From: an uncultured Bacteroidaceae bacterium
Lineage (GTDB): Bacteria > Bacteroidota > Bacteroidia > Bacteroidales > Bacteroidaceae
Assembly: GCA_944320785.1 (NCBI GenBank)
Contig: CALUIR010000023.1
Location: 1-43,258, forward strand
DNA: 43,258 nt
Direction of reading: 5' to 3'
The notes below the pieces were generated by a model. That model had not been told where the DNA came from, searched no databases, and saw nothing but the letters and a program-made list of their open reading frames with translations. The position numbers and the translations under genes were made by a program. Below, in pieces: positions 1 to 7,452 of this stretch (the first letter of the stretch is position 1; the number at the start of each line of letters is the position of its first letter).

Positions 1-427
1 GGAGCGCATCCGCAGCGTGTCGTACCCCAACAGCAAGGCGCGCCACCTGGTGGAGGCGGCGCGGATGATCGTGGGACGTTTCCACGGCGAAGTGCCTGCC
101 ACGATGGAGGAACTGCTGAGCCTGCCAGGCGTGGGGCGCAAGACGGCGAACGTCGTGATGTCCGTGGCTTTCGGCCAAGCGGCGATGGCGGTGGACACGC
201 ACGTGTTCCGCGTGAGCCGCCGCATCGGGCTCGTGCCGGAGCGGTGCGCCACGCCGCTGGCCGTGGAGCGGGAACTGGTGCGGCACATCCCCGAAAGCCT
301 CATCCCGAAGGCGCACCACTGGCTCATCCTGCACGGCCGCTACGTCTGCACCGCCCGTTCGCCGCATTGCGCGGCATGCGGGCTGGCCGGCTGGTGCCGC
401 TGGCACGCGGCGCAGGAGCAGCCGTGA
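1..427 (+). CDS. nth: Endonuclease III, 3' part (DNA glycosylase/AP lyase)
   Basis: The gene is cut by the left window edge. The frame is open from base 2, and the GTG at 17 is internal because the residues before it (ERIRSV) continue the family sequence. Endonuclease III removes oxidised pyrimidines in base excision repair and nicks the abasic site. The helix-hairpin-helix motif LPGVGRKTANVV carries the catalytic Lys, followed by VDTHVFRVSRRIG with the catalytic Asp. The C-terminus has the 4Fe-4S cysteine pattern C-x6-C-x2-C-x5-C (CTARSPHCAACGLAGWC). The gene converges on pgm, so its 3' end lies across a repeat-bearing gap from the pgm terminator. Family assignment is firm; only the N-terminus is missing. 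Confidence 0.95.
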   Translation, partial: ERIRSVSYPNSKARHLVEAARMIVGRFHGEVPATMEELLSLPGVGRKTANVVMSVAFGQAAMAVDTHVFRVSRRIGLVPERCATPLAVERELVRHIPESLIPKAHHWLILHGRYVCTARSPHCAACGLAGWCRWHAAQEQP

Positions 428-506
428 CGGGAGGCCGCCGGAAGGCCTCCAGGACCCCTCTCCCGCCCTGTCCCGCCGCTCCCGGGACGGGACAGTAATC
501 CCGTTG

Positions 507-594
507 GAAATAGACACGCATCCATTTTAAACGGATACGCATCCGTTTTTGACGGGACGCGCATCCGTTTTTGACGGGACGCGCATCCGTTTTT
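507..594. repeat. Tandem ~22-bp units with palindromic core (CGCATCCGTTTTT)
   Basis: Four consecutive units of about 22 bp lie between nth and pgm. The last two (551-572 and 573-594) are identical. The unit at 529-550 is a near-palindrome (AAACGGAT-ACGC-ATCCGTTT), and the first (507-528) is degenerate. No ORF is supported here. The period and the palindromic core match the style of arrays at 7.2, 14.6, 29.0 and 40.6 kb, although the sequence differs. Confidence 0.8.
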
Positions 595-617
595 GGCAGC
601 CCTGCGGCGGGGCATGG

Positions 618-653
618 AAAAGGGGCGGACGCGCCTTGCGGCGCGCCCGCCCC
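618..653 (-). terminator. Intrinsic terminator of pgm
   Basis: On the minus strand a GC-rich stem of about 14 bp (622-635 paired with 640-653, loop GCAA) is followed by TTTT. It lies 25 bp beyond the pgm stop codon. Confidence 0.8.
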
Positions 654-677
654 GTATGCGGGAAACGTCCCCCTGCC

Positions 678-2423
678 TCAGATGCCGAGCGAGGCGCGGA
701 CAGCCTTGATTTTCTCCTCGGCGGCCACGTTCACGCGGTCGTAGCACTTCGCGCAGCCCATCGTGTCCTTCACCTCGATGTAGAACTTTATCTTCGGCTC
801 CGTGCCGGAGGGGCGCACGGAAATCTTCGTCCCGTCGGCGGTGAAGTATTGCAACACGTTCGACGGCTCGGGCATCTCCAGCGCCGACGCGCGGCCCTCG
901 CCGTCGGTGGCGCGGAGCGCCTGGTAGTCCTTCACGAGGACCACGGGCGAGCCGCCGATCTCGCGCGGCGGGTTGGCGCGGAAATTGTCCATCATGGCCT
1001 TTATCTCGTCGGCGCCGCTCTTGCCGGGCTTCACCACGTTCACCGTCGTCTCCTTCGAGAAGCCGTATTCCACGTAGATGTCCATCAGCACGTCGAAGAG
1101 CGTCTTGCCCTGGTCCTTCGCCCACGCGCATATCTCGGCCAGCAGGGAGCAGGCGGACACCGCGTCCTTGTCGCGCACGAAGTCCTCGGCCAGGAAGCCG
1201 TAGCTCTCCTCGCCGCCGCCGATGTACTGCTCCTTGCCCTCGCGGAGGCGTATCTCGCGGGCAATCCACTTGAAGCCCGTGTAGCAGTCGAGCATCTTCA
1301 CGCCGTTCTTTTCGGCCACCTTGCGGATGAGTTCCGTGGTGACAATCGTCTTGACGATGAACTCGTTGCCCTGCATCTTCCCGGTGGCAAGGCGGTTCTT
1401 GATGATGTAATAGAGGAAGATGAGGCACGTCTGGTTGCCGTTCACCAGCACCCACTCGCCCTTGCCGTCCTTGCAGGCCATGCCCACGCGGTCGGCGTCC
1501 GGGTCGCTGGCCATCACGATGTCCGCGTCAAGCTTCTTGGCCAGGGCGATGGCGAGCGTCAGCGCCTCGGCGTTCTCCGGGTTGGGCGACACCACGGTAG
1601 GGAAATTGCCGTCCTTCACCATCTGCTCCGGCACGCAATGCACGTTCTCGAAGCCCCACCGCCGGAGCGACTCCGGGATGAGCATCATCCCCGTGCCGTG
1701 GATGGGGGTATAGACGATGCACAAGTCCTTCTGCCGGCGGATGACCTCCGGGTCGATGGAAATGCCCTGCACCTGGCGCAGGTACTCGTCGTCCACCTCC
1801 TTGCCGATGACCTGTATCAAGTCCTTGTTGCCCTCGAAGCGGATATCAGCCACGGACGACACCTTCGCCACCTCCTCGATGATGCCCTTGTCATGCGGCG
1901 CCAGCACCTGCGCACCGTCGTCCCAGTAGGCCTTGTAGCCGTTGTACTCCTTCGGGTTGTGCGAAGCCGTCAGGATGATGCCGCTCTGGCAGCCCAAGTG
2001 GCGGATGGCAAAGGACATCTCCGGCGTGGGGCGCATGTCCTCGAAAAGATACACCTTGATGCCGTTGGCCGAGAAGATGTCCGCCGAAATCTCCGCGAAC
2101 TTGCGGCTGTTGTTGCGGCAGTCGTGGCCCACCACCACGGATATCTGCTCCCGGTCCTTGAAATTCTTGTTCAGGTAGTTCGACAAGCCCTGCGTGGCCG
2201 CCCCCACCGTGTAGATGTTCATGCGGTTCGAGCCAGCGCCCATGATGCCGCGCAGCCCGCCCGTGCCAAACTCCAGGTCCTTGTAGAACGCGTCGATAAG
2301 CTCCGACTTGTCGGGGTTGTCGAGCATGCGCCTTACCTCTGCCTGCGTCTCGGCGTCGTATGCCGGGGCAAGCCATTTCTCTGCTTTCGCAGTCACTTCT
2401 GCAATCAAATCTTTGTTGTCCAT
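678..2423 (-). CDS. pgm: Phosphoglucomutase/phosphomannomutase
   Basis: 581-aa cytoplasmic alpha-D-phosphohexomutase that interconverts hexose 1- and 6-phosphates, feeding glycogen, nucleotide-sugar and envelope sugar synthesis. All four family signatures are present: the phosphoserine loop TASHNP (Ser154), the metal loop DPDADR (307-312), the sugar loop GGGEESYGF (402-410) and the phosphate loop RPSGTEPK (537-544). Length fits the large phosphoglucomutase/phosphopentomutase subgroup common in Bacteroidetes. The ATG at 2423 is preceded by a short AT-rich leader. The gene has its own strong terminator, and the C69 gene upstream ends at 2508. Substrate preference (glucose or mannose) cannot be read from the sequence, so the symbol is tentative. 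Confidence 0.93.
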   Translation of the reverse strand: MDNKDLIAEVTAKAEKWLAPAYDAETQAEVRRMLDNPDKSELIDAFYKDLEFGTGGLRGIMGAGSNRMNIYTVGAATQGLSNYLNKNFKDREQISVVVGHDCRNNSRKFAEISADIFSANGIKVYLFEDMRPTPEMSFAIRHLGCQSGIILTASHNPKEYNGYKAYWDDGAQVLAPHDKGIIEEVAKVSSVADIRFEGNKDLIQVIGKEVDDEYLRQVQGISIDPEVIRRQKDLCIVYTPIHGTGMMLIPESLRRWGFENVHCVPEQMVKDGNFPTVVSPNPENAEALTLAIALAKKLDADIVMASDPDADRVGMACKDGKGEWVLVNGNQTCLIFLYYIIKNRLATGKMQGNEFIVKTIVTTELIRKVAEKNGVKMLDCYTGFKWIAREIRLREGKEQYIGGGEESYGFLAEDFVRDKDAVSACSLLAEICAWAKDQGKTLFDVLMDIYVEYGFSKETTVNVVKPGKSGADEIKAMMDNFRANPPREIGGSPVVLVKDYQALRATDGEGRASALEMPEPSNVLQYFTADGTKISVRPSGTEPKIKFYIEVKDTMGCAKCYDRVNVAAEEKIKAVRASLGI

Positions 2424-2507
2424 ACTATGTAGTTTAAAGTTATCTCATACGTGCCTCCAAATGTAAGAATATCCCACCGAATAAACCAACATGCGGCGGC
2501 ATTTTTT

Positions 2508-4160
2508 TCACTCCCCTTTCGCGGAAGGCACCAAGTAACGGTCGCCCGTAGCCTCCACCACCTGCCGCAGGAAATCCTCCGGGTAGTTGGGCCGCACCAC
2601 CGGCGCTGCCAGCCCCGTCTCCGTGCGCTCGAACTGCCCGTCCTTCATCTTGCGCACCACCATGTCACTGTACTTCACCACCAGGAACTCGCCCAAGCGC
2701 CTCCAAGCGTCAAAGGCAGCCGTGGCCGTCATGTCCGTATAGTTTTCCAAAAAACGGCGCGCATCCGCCGGCGACGAGGCGTGCAGCCCCAAGGCCGCTT
2801 GCTCAATCCCCTGCTGTGCCGCAAAGAACGTGTCCTCCAAACGTTGCTGCTCCGCCCGCACATCACCCATCATCAGGCTGTAACGGGGATACACCATGTT
2901 GGCCACCCAGTTGAACACCCAGAAAGCCGCGTCCCACGAGAAAGTCACATAGTCGCCCTTCCCCTTGGCATAACAGTCCGGCACCCGCGCCGTCCCGCAA
3001 TAGACCGGCGTGTAAACGGTCATGTTGGCATCGTCCGTGCCGAACCAGAACACGCCGCCCACCGCGTCAGGCAAATCCGCCCGCATTTGCGACACAAACG
3101 AAAAGCCCGTCTGCTGCGTGGAGATGGGACGCTCGTTGAAGTACGTCTTCCCGTCCAGCTCGTACGACAAAGGCGAGGGGCGGTACGGCATATGGTAAGG
3201 CCCCGCGCCGGGATCGTTGGAGATGTCCAGGGGAGTACCCTCATAGTGGTCGCGCATGGCCGCCATCACGTCGCGCACCGAGAGCTTCCGCGACGGCTTC
3301 ACGAACAGCGGCATCGGCTCCGCCTCCACGTCTCCCTTGGCGTAAGGCAAATAAGCTTCCATCCCCGGCACGAAGCGGTTGTAGTAACTCCACACGCGGG
3401 CCTCGCAATAACGCAGCGCGTCGAAATTGAGCGGGGCATAAGCGTCGGCGAAACTGAAATCCTTGTTCAGCCCATCGAAGTAGCCCTTCTCGCGGGCAAA
3501 GGATATCACGTCCGGCGAATACAGGCAGTTAGCCTTGTCGTTCAGGTCGAACTGCCGGATGCGGCTCTGGTTGGCGTGGGCCGAGATGCAATCGTCCGGC
3601 ACACGGACCGCCACCCAGACAGCGCCCTTCACGTCCGAGCCTTTGCCAATCATCTCCATAATCCATATCTCGTTGGGGTCGGCAATCGTGAAAGATTCCC
3701 CGCTGCTGTAATAGCCATACTCCTTGACTAAGCTCGTCATCACGTTGATGGCCTCCTTGGCCGTCCGCGAACGTTGCAGGGCAATGTAAATCAGGCTGCC
3801 GTAATCCAGCACGCCCGTAGAGTCCACCAACTCCGGGCGGCCTCCGAACGTGGTTTCGCCGATGGTCACCTGGTATTCATTGATGTTCCCGATGACATTG
3901 TACGTCTTGCGGGCCTGTTCAATCTGCCCAAGGTACTTGCCCGTGTCCCAGTCGTACACGTCAAGCATCGCGCCTTTCGGGTAAGTGGCGGCGGGATAAT
4001 GGCACAAGTAGCCGAACAGGCCATAAGAATCAGCGGAATAAGACACGATAGTAGATCCATCGGCCGAAGCATTCTTGCCGACAATCAAATTCGTGCATGC
4101 CGGGACATGCAGGCATGCCCCGGCCATAAGGAATAATAACAAAAGTCGTTTCATACACAT
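2508..4160 (-). CDS. Secreted family C69 peptidase (dipeptidase-like, Ntn hydrolase)
   Basis: 550 aa. A signal peptide of about 21 residues (MCMKRLLLLFLMAGACLHVP) runs directly into ACTNLIVGKNAS, where Cys22 would be the N-terminal nucleophile after maturation, as in peptidase family C69 (PepD-like dipeptidases). This points to periplasmic or surface hydrolysis of small peptides. Two ATGs are possible, at 4160 and 4154. The first lies 3 bp after the stop of the upstream M23 peptidase gene, so the pair is probably co-transcribed from 5828 leftwards. No frameshift or missing segment is visible. The exact substrate cannot be inferred. Confidence 0.88.
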   Translation of the reverse strand: MCMKRLLLLFLMAGACLHVPACTNLIVGKNASADGSTIVSYSADSYGLFGYLCHYPAATYPKGAMLDVYDWDTGKYLGQIEQARKTYNVIGNINEYQVTIGETTFGGRPELVDSTGVLDYGSLIYIALQRSRTAKEAINVMTSLVKEYGYYSSGESFTIADPNEIWIMEMIGKGSDVKGAVWVAVRVPDDCISAHANQSRIRQFDLNDKANCLYSPDVISFAREKGYFDGLNKDFSFADAYAPLNFDALRYCEARVWSYYNRFVPGMEAYLPYAKGDVEAEPMPLFVKPSRKLSVRDVMAAMRDHYEGTPLDISNDPGAGPYHMPYRPSPLSYELDGKTYFNERPISTQQTGFSFVSQMRADLPDAVGGVFWFGTDDANMTVYTPVYCGTARVPDCYAKGKGDYVTFSWDAAFWVFNWVANMVYPRYSLMMGDVRAEQQRLEDTFFAAQQGIEQAALGLHASSPADARRFLENYTDMTATAAFDAWRRLGEFLVVKYSDMVVRKMKDGQFERTETGLAAPVVRPNYPEDFLRQVVEATGDRYLVPSAKGE

Positions 4161-4163
4161 ATT

Positions 4164-5828
4164 TTATTTAATCAATATTGGTTCTTTTATCTCCACGGCA
4201 TTGCCGCAAGCATCGTTCACGACAAGACGGAACTCATGCCACCCCGGCGGGACACGCCCGCCGCCAAGACGGCAAGCCAGCAAGCGGTCCTTGGCATTGT
4301 AGGCCACAAGGACGAACCGCCCATCCACCGTTCCACGGTAAGATGCCAGCCCGGCGCCTTCTTCCTCCACCTTATATATATAGGTGTAAGGAGACGGGGA
4401 CGGAAGTGCCGTCAGACGGGGAGGGACAGTATCCACCCCGACACTGTACACCCCGCCCGTCCGTACCTCGGCCGACACCCAGCCGTCGCAGAAGCTTCCT
4501 CCCACGCTGGCATAACGCCGCCCGGCACGCTTGCGGATGTAATACTTGCCGGGATCTGCCACCTGATGTCCCCGCACGGCAATGGAAAGCCGCACTTCCC
4601 GACGAAAAGCCAAAGGCTCGTTGCCGACCGTATATTCCAACGAAGCAGCATCGGCACACACCCTACCGCTGACAGGCAAGGCCGTGTCGCAGAACAGGCT
4701 GCCTCGTGGAACGGCCAGTTCCAGTCCCGGCGCCTGCACCATGTGGGCCTCGTCATAACGCAAAAGCGACGCTGCATCAGAAGCTGCCGGGATATCCATG
4801 CGCCGCCCCCGCAAAATGAAAGTGCATACGCTGCGGTTGCGATGGTAATCCTCCAAGACGTATGCACAACGGTAATCCCGTTCCTCATCAACGGTGAAGA
4901 TACCCCTGTCGCCACCGGCCTGCAACATGCGCAAAGAGTTGCCCGGATCGATGAACGACTTCATCACCCACACCCCCTTGCGGCAACGGGCGGCATAATC
5001 CGTCCATGAATCAATGCAAGTGTTCTCATCGAAAGAGAAACGTTCCACTGTGCTTCGGAACACTTCCGCCGAATCCACATACAATACCACGGAACGCACG
5101 CCATACACGTTCCGCGTGCCATCCATGTAGTCGTTGGCACGGATGCCCATGCCCAACCGCCCCCATGCTTCCAACGTGTCCGGGAGACAGAAGCCAGAAG
5201 GGGTGCTACGGACGGCATGCAACCGACTGCCTCCCTCTACCCTGCCGTTGCCAGGCACTGGATAGAAAGCCACGGCATGCACACGGGGAGGACGGGTGTC
5301 ACGCAGGCTTTCCCCAAAGAATGCCATCGGATCCACCGGTTCATTGCCATCTGCTTCCCGGATTTCAAAGTGCAGATGTGGGCCGAAGGAATAACCCGTG
5401 TTCCCGCTCTCGGCAATGACCTCGCCCTGCCGCACCCGGAAACGGCCGGAACCGGGATACAAATCCACCACATACGACTCACAGGCATATTGGCAGGAAT
5501 CCACATAAGCCGACACCGAAGGCATGAAAGCCCGCAAGTGGCCATAGACCGACATGCGCCCATCGGCATGGCGCAAATACAAAGCGTTGCCATATCCTCC
5601 TTCCGAAACGGCCACACGCTCCACCCAGCCATCGGCTACCGCCCGCACAGGCCAGCCCTCCACGCCGCCCGTCTTGAAATCGAGCCCGCCATGGAAATGC
5701 CCCGAACGCAATTCGCCGAAGTTGGCGCTCAACAACAAATCGCCCGCAAAAGGAGGACGGTAATCCACATCACCTGGCCTGACGGCACAGGGCGCAAGAA
5801 GAAGGAGAACCAGCAGGATATATCTCAT
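4164..5828 (-). CDS. Secreted M23 (LytM-type) metallopeptidase
   Basis: 554 aa with an N-terminal signal peptide (MRYILLVLLLLAPCAV). The M23 core is near the N-terminus. The zinc ligands appear as HGGLD (His46, Asp50) and HLHFE (His151 and His153), with GHL (His97) as the extra catalytic-site histidine. Such enzymes cut peptidoglycan cross-links or regulate amidases. The remaining ~380 residues are beta-rich and not recognised; they lack predicted membrane spans and may position the enzyme. The gene precedes the C69 peptidase by 3 bp, giving a two-gene leftward unit of envelope peptidases. Confidence 0.88.
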   Translation of the reverse strand: MRYILLVLLLLAPCAVRPGDVDYRPPFAGDLLLSANFGELRSGHFHGGLDFKTGGVEGWPVRAVADGWVERVAVSEGGYGNALYLRHADGRMSVYGHLRAFMPSVSAYVDSCQYACESYVVDLYPGSGRFRVRQGEVIAESGNTGYSFGPHLHFEIREADGNEPVDPMAFFGESLRDTRPPRVHAVAFYPVPGNGRVEGGSRLHAVRSTPSGFCLPDTLEAWGRLGMGIRANDYMDGTRNVYGVRSVVLYVDSAEVFRSTVERFSFDENTCIDSWTDYAARCRKGVWVMKSFIDPGNSLRMLQAGGDRGIFTVDEERDYRCAYVLEDYHRNRSVCTFILRGRRMDIPAASDAASLLRYDEAHMVQAPGLELAVPRGSLFCDTALPVSGRVCADAASLEYTVGNEPLAFRREVRLSIAVRGHQVADPGKYYIRKRAGRRYASVGGSFCDGWVSAEVRTGGVYSVGVDTVPPRLTALPSPSPYTYIYKVEEEGAGLASYRGTVDGRFVLVAYNAKDRLLACRLGGGRVPPGWHEFRLVVNDACGNAVEIKEPILIK

Positions 5829-5912
5829 GGCAAATGGTCTTGTTCGGCCACAAACTTACGAAAAAGAAACGAAAATGCCACGCGCCTTCATACAAGTTAT
5901 GAAAGTAATCCC

Positions 5913-5920
5913 TATATTTG
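5913..5920 (+). promoter_or_regulatory. Bacteroidetes-type -7 element for ald
   Basis: TATATTTG matches TAnnTTTG and lies 29 bp before the ATG. No good -33 TTTG is seen at the expected distance, so only half of the promoter is supported. Confidence 0.55.
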
Positions 5921-5949
5921 AACCGACTATTTACCTAAAAACCTAATCT

Positions 5950-7053
5950 ATGATTATCGGAGTACCTAAAGAAATCAAGAACAACGAGAGCCGCGTCGCC
6001 GTGACCCCCGCAGGCGCGAAAGAAATGGTGAAAAGGGGACACCAAGTGTTCATACAGCAAAGCGCAGGCAGTGCTTCAGGCTTTGCCGATGCCGAATACG
6101 AGGCCGCCGGAGCCACCCTGCTCCCCACCATCGGTGATGTGTATGCCTGCTCAGAAATGATTGTCAAGGTAAAGGAACCTATCGCGGAGGAATACCCCCT
6201 CGTCCGGCCGGAACAGCTCCTGTTCACGTACTTCCACTTCGCGTCTGACCGGGAACTCACACAGGCCATGACGGACAGCGGCGCCATCTGCCTTGCCTAT
6301 GAGACGGTGACCGGCCACGGCACTCTCCCGTTGCTCGTCCCCATGTCGGAAGTGGCCGGACGCATGGCCGTGCAGGAAGGCGCCCGCTTCCTTGAGAAAC
6401 CCCAAGGAGGGAAAGGACGCCTGCTGGGCGGAGTGCCCGGCGTGAAGCCCGCCCGCGTGCTGATCATCGGCGGCGGAGTAGTCGGTTCGAACGCCGCCCT
6501 CATCGCGGCAGGCATGGGCGCCGATGTGGTGATTGCCGACATTTCCCTGCCGCGCCTCCGGCAACTTGACGAGACCATGCCGCGCAACGTGAAGACGCTC
6601 TTTGCTTCCGCTTACAACATGGAGAAAGAGCTTTCGCGCAGCGACCTGGTCATTGGGGCAGTATTGGTGCCAGGCGCCAAAGCACCCAAACTGGTGACAA
6701 GGGACAACCTGCGCCGCATGAAGCGTGGCACCGTCATCGTGGACGTTGCCATCGACCAAGGCGGATGCTTCGAGACCTCGCACCCCACCACGCATTCAGA
6801 ACCGACCTATGAAGTGGACGGCATCATCCATTATTGTGTGGCCAACATCCCCGGCGCCGTGCCGCAGACCTCCACGCTCGCCCTCACCAACGCCACCCTG
6901 CCCTATGCCTTGGCCTTGGCCGACGGATGGGAGGATGCCTGCCGCCGTTCGCCGGGATTGGCCGACGGGTTGAACATCGTGCGCGGCAAAGTGACGTGCC
7001 GCCCCGTAGCCGAAGCCTTCGGGCTGCCCTACGAGCCTTGGGACAAAGCATAA
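5950..7053 (+). CDS. ald: Alanine dehydrogenase
   Basis: 367-aa NAD-dependent enzyme that interconverts L-alanine and pyruvate plus ammonium, linking amino-acid catabolism and nitrogen balance. The N-terminus [20 protein letters not shown] is the AlaDH/PNT family signature. The substrate Lys lies in IVKVKEP. The NAD site is [14 protein letters not shown] (about residues 174-187), followed by an Asp in ADISLPRL. Near the C-terminus [11 protein letters not shown] completes the family pattern. Length is close to the usual ~370 residues. The gene stands alone, with a -7 element upstream and a terminator at 7096. Confidence 0.95.
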   Translation: MIIGVPKEIKNNESRVAVTPAGAKEMVKRGHQVFIQQSAGSASGFADAEYEAAGATLLPTIGDVYACSEMIVKVKEPIAEEYPLVRPEQLLFTYFHFASDRELTQAMTDSGAICLAYETVTGHGTLPLLVPMSEVAGRMAVQEGARFLEKPQGGKGRLLGGVPGVKPARVLIIGGGVVGSNAALIAAGMGADVVIADISLPRLRQLDETMPRNVKTLFASAYNMEKELSRSDLVIGAVLVPGAKAPKLVTRDNLRRMKRGTVIVDVAIDQGGCFETSHPTTHSEPTYEVDGIIHYCVANIPGAVPQTSTLALTNATLPYALALADGWEDACRRSPGLADGLNIVRGKVTCRPVAEAFGLPYEPWDKA

Positions 7054-7095
7054 GCCACGCTGTTGCGGCAACGCATGCCTTGGCCTCCGCTTCCA

Positions 7096-7127
7096 AACGC
7101 TTCCGCCTTCCGGCGGGGCGTTTTTTT
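7096..7127 (+). terminator. Intrinsic terminator of ald
   Basis: The stem AACGC-T-TCCGCC / GGCGG-G-GCGTT, with a small bulge and loop TTCC, is followed by seven T residues. Confidence 0.8.
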
Positions 7128-7211
7128 GTGCCTCCTCTCCATCCTCCTTCCAAAGCTTCCGCCTGCAAAGCAGGACACAGCAGGGCAAGAAACCCGATTT
7201 GCCCGCATGCC

Positions 7212-7391
7212 AACTTCAACTTGCCCGCGCAAGAACTTCATCTTTAGCCTAAAGATGCATATCCTTAGCCTAAGGATGCACATCCTTAACTTAGAGATAC
7301 ACATCCTTAACCTAAAGATAAAGAAACCGGCCGCATGAAACAAGCTTCTCATACGGGAAAACGGAAGTTTCCACCCGCACAAGCAGAAGTT
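7212..7391. repeat. Composite intergenic repeat, copy A (four tandem palindromic 21-mers with flanking arms)
   Basis: The core (7239-7319) has four ~21-bp units of the type CATCYTTARCCTAARGATG, each close to a perfect palindrome. It is flanked by arms that resemble each other in inverted orientation (AACTTGCCCGCGC on the left; GGAAGTT and GCAGAAGTT on the right). The same layout recurs at 28937-29105. It fills most of the 400-bp gap between the convergent genes ald and tamL. No coding potential is supported, and no separate terminator for tamL is evident, so the hairpins might also act there. Confidence 0.8.
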
Positions 7392-7452
7392 CTCTCTGGC
7401 AGCAACGCAAGCAGATGCAGCCACACTGGGCAAAAGCCGGAAGAATGTGGAA

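Noticed and set aside
549-2432. Long plus-strand frame opposite pgm (627 codons), and similar long frames opposite other genes.
   Set aside because: It is a mirror frame in GC-rich DNA; the opposite strand has complete phosphoglucomutase motifs.
7239-7319. Palindromic 21-mers as a CRISPR array.
   Set aside because: Units are contiguous without unique spacers, and there are no cas genes.
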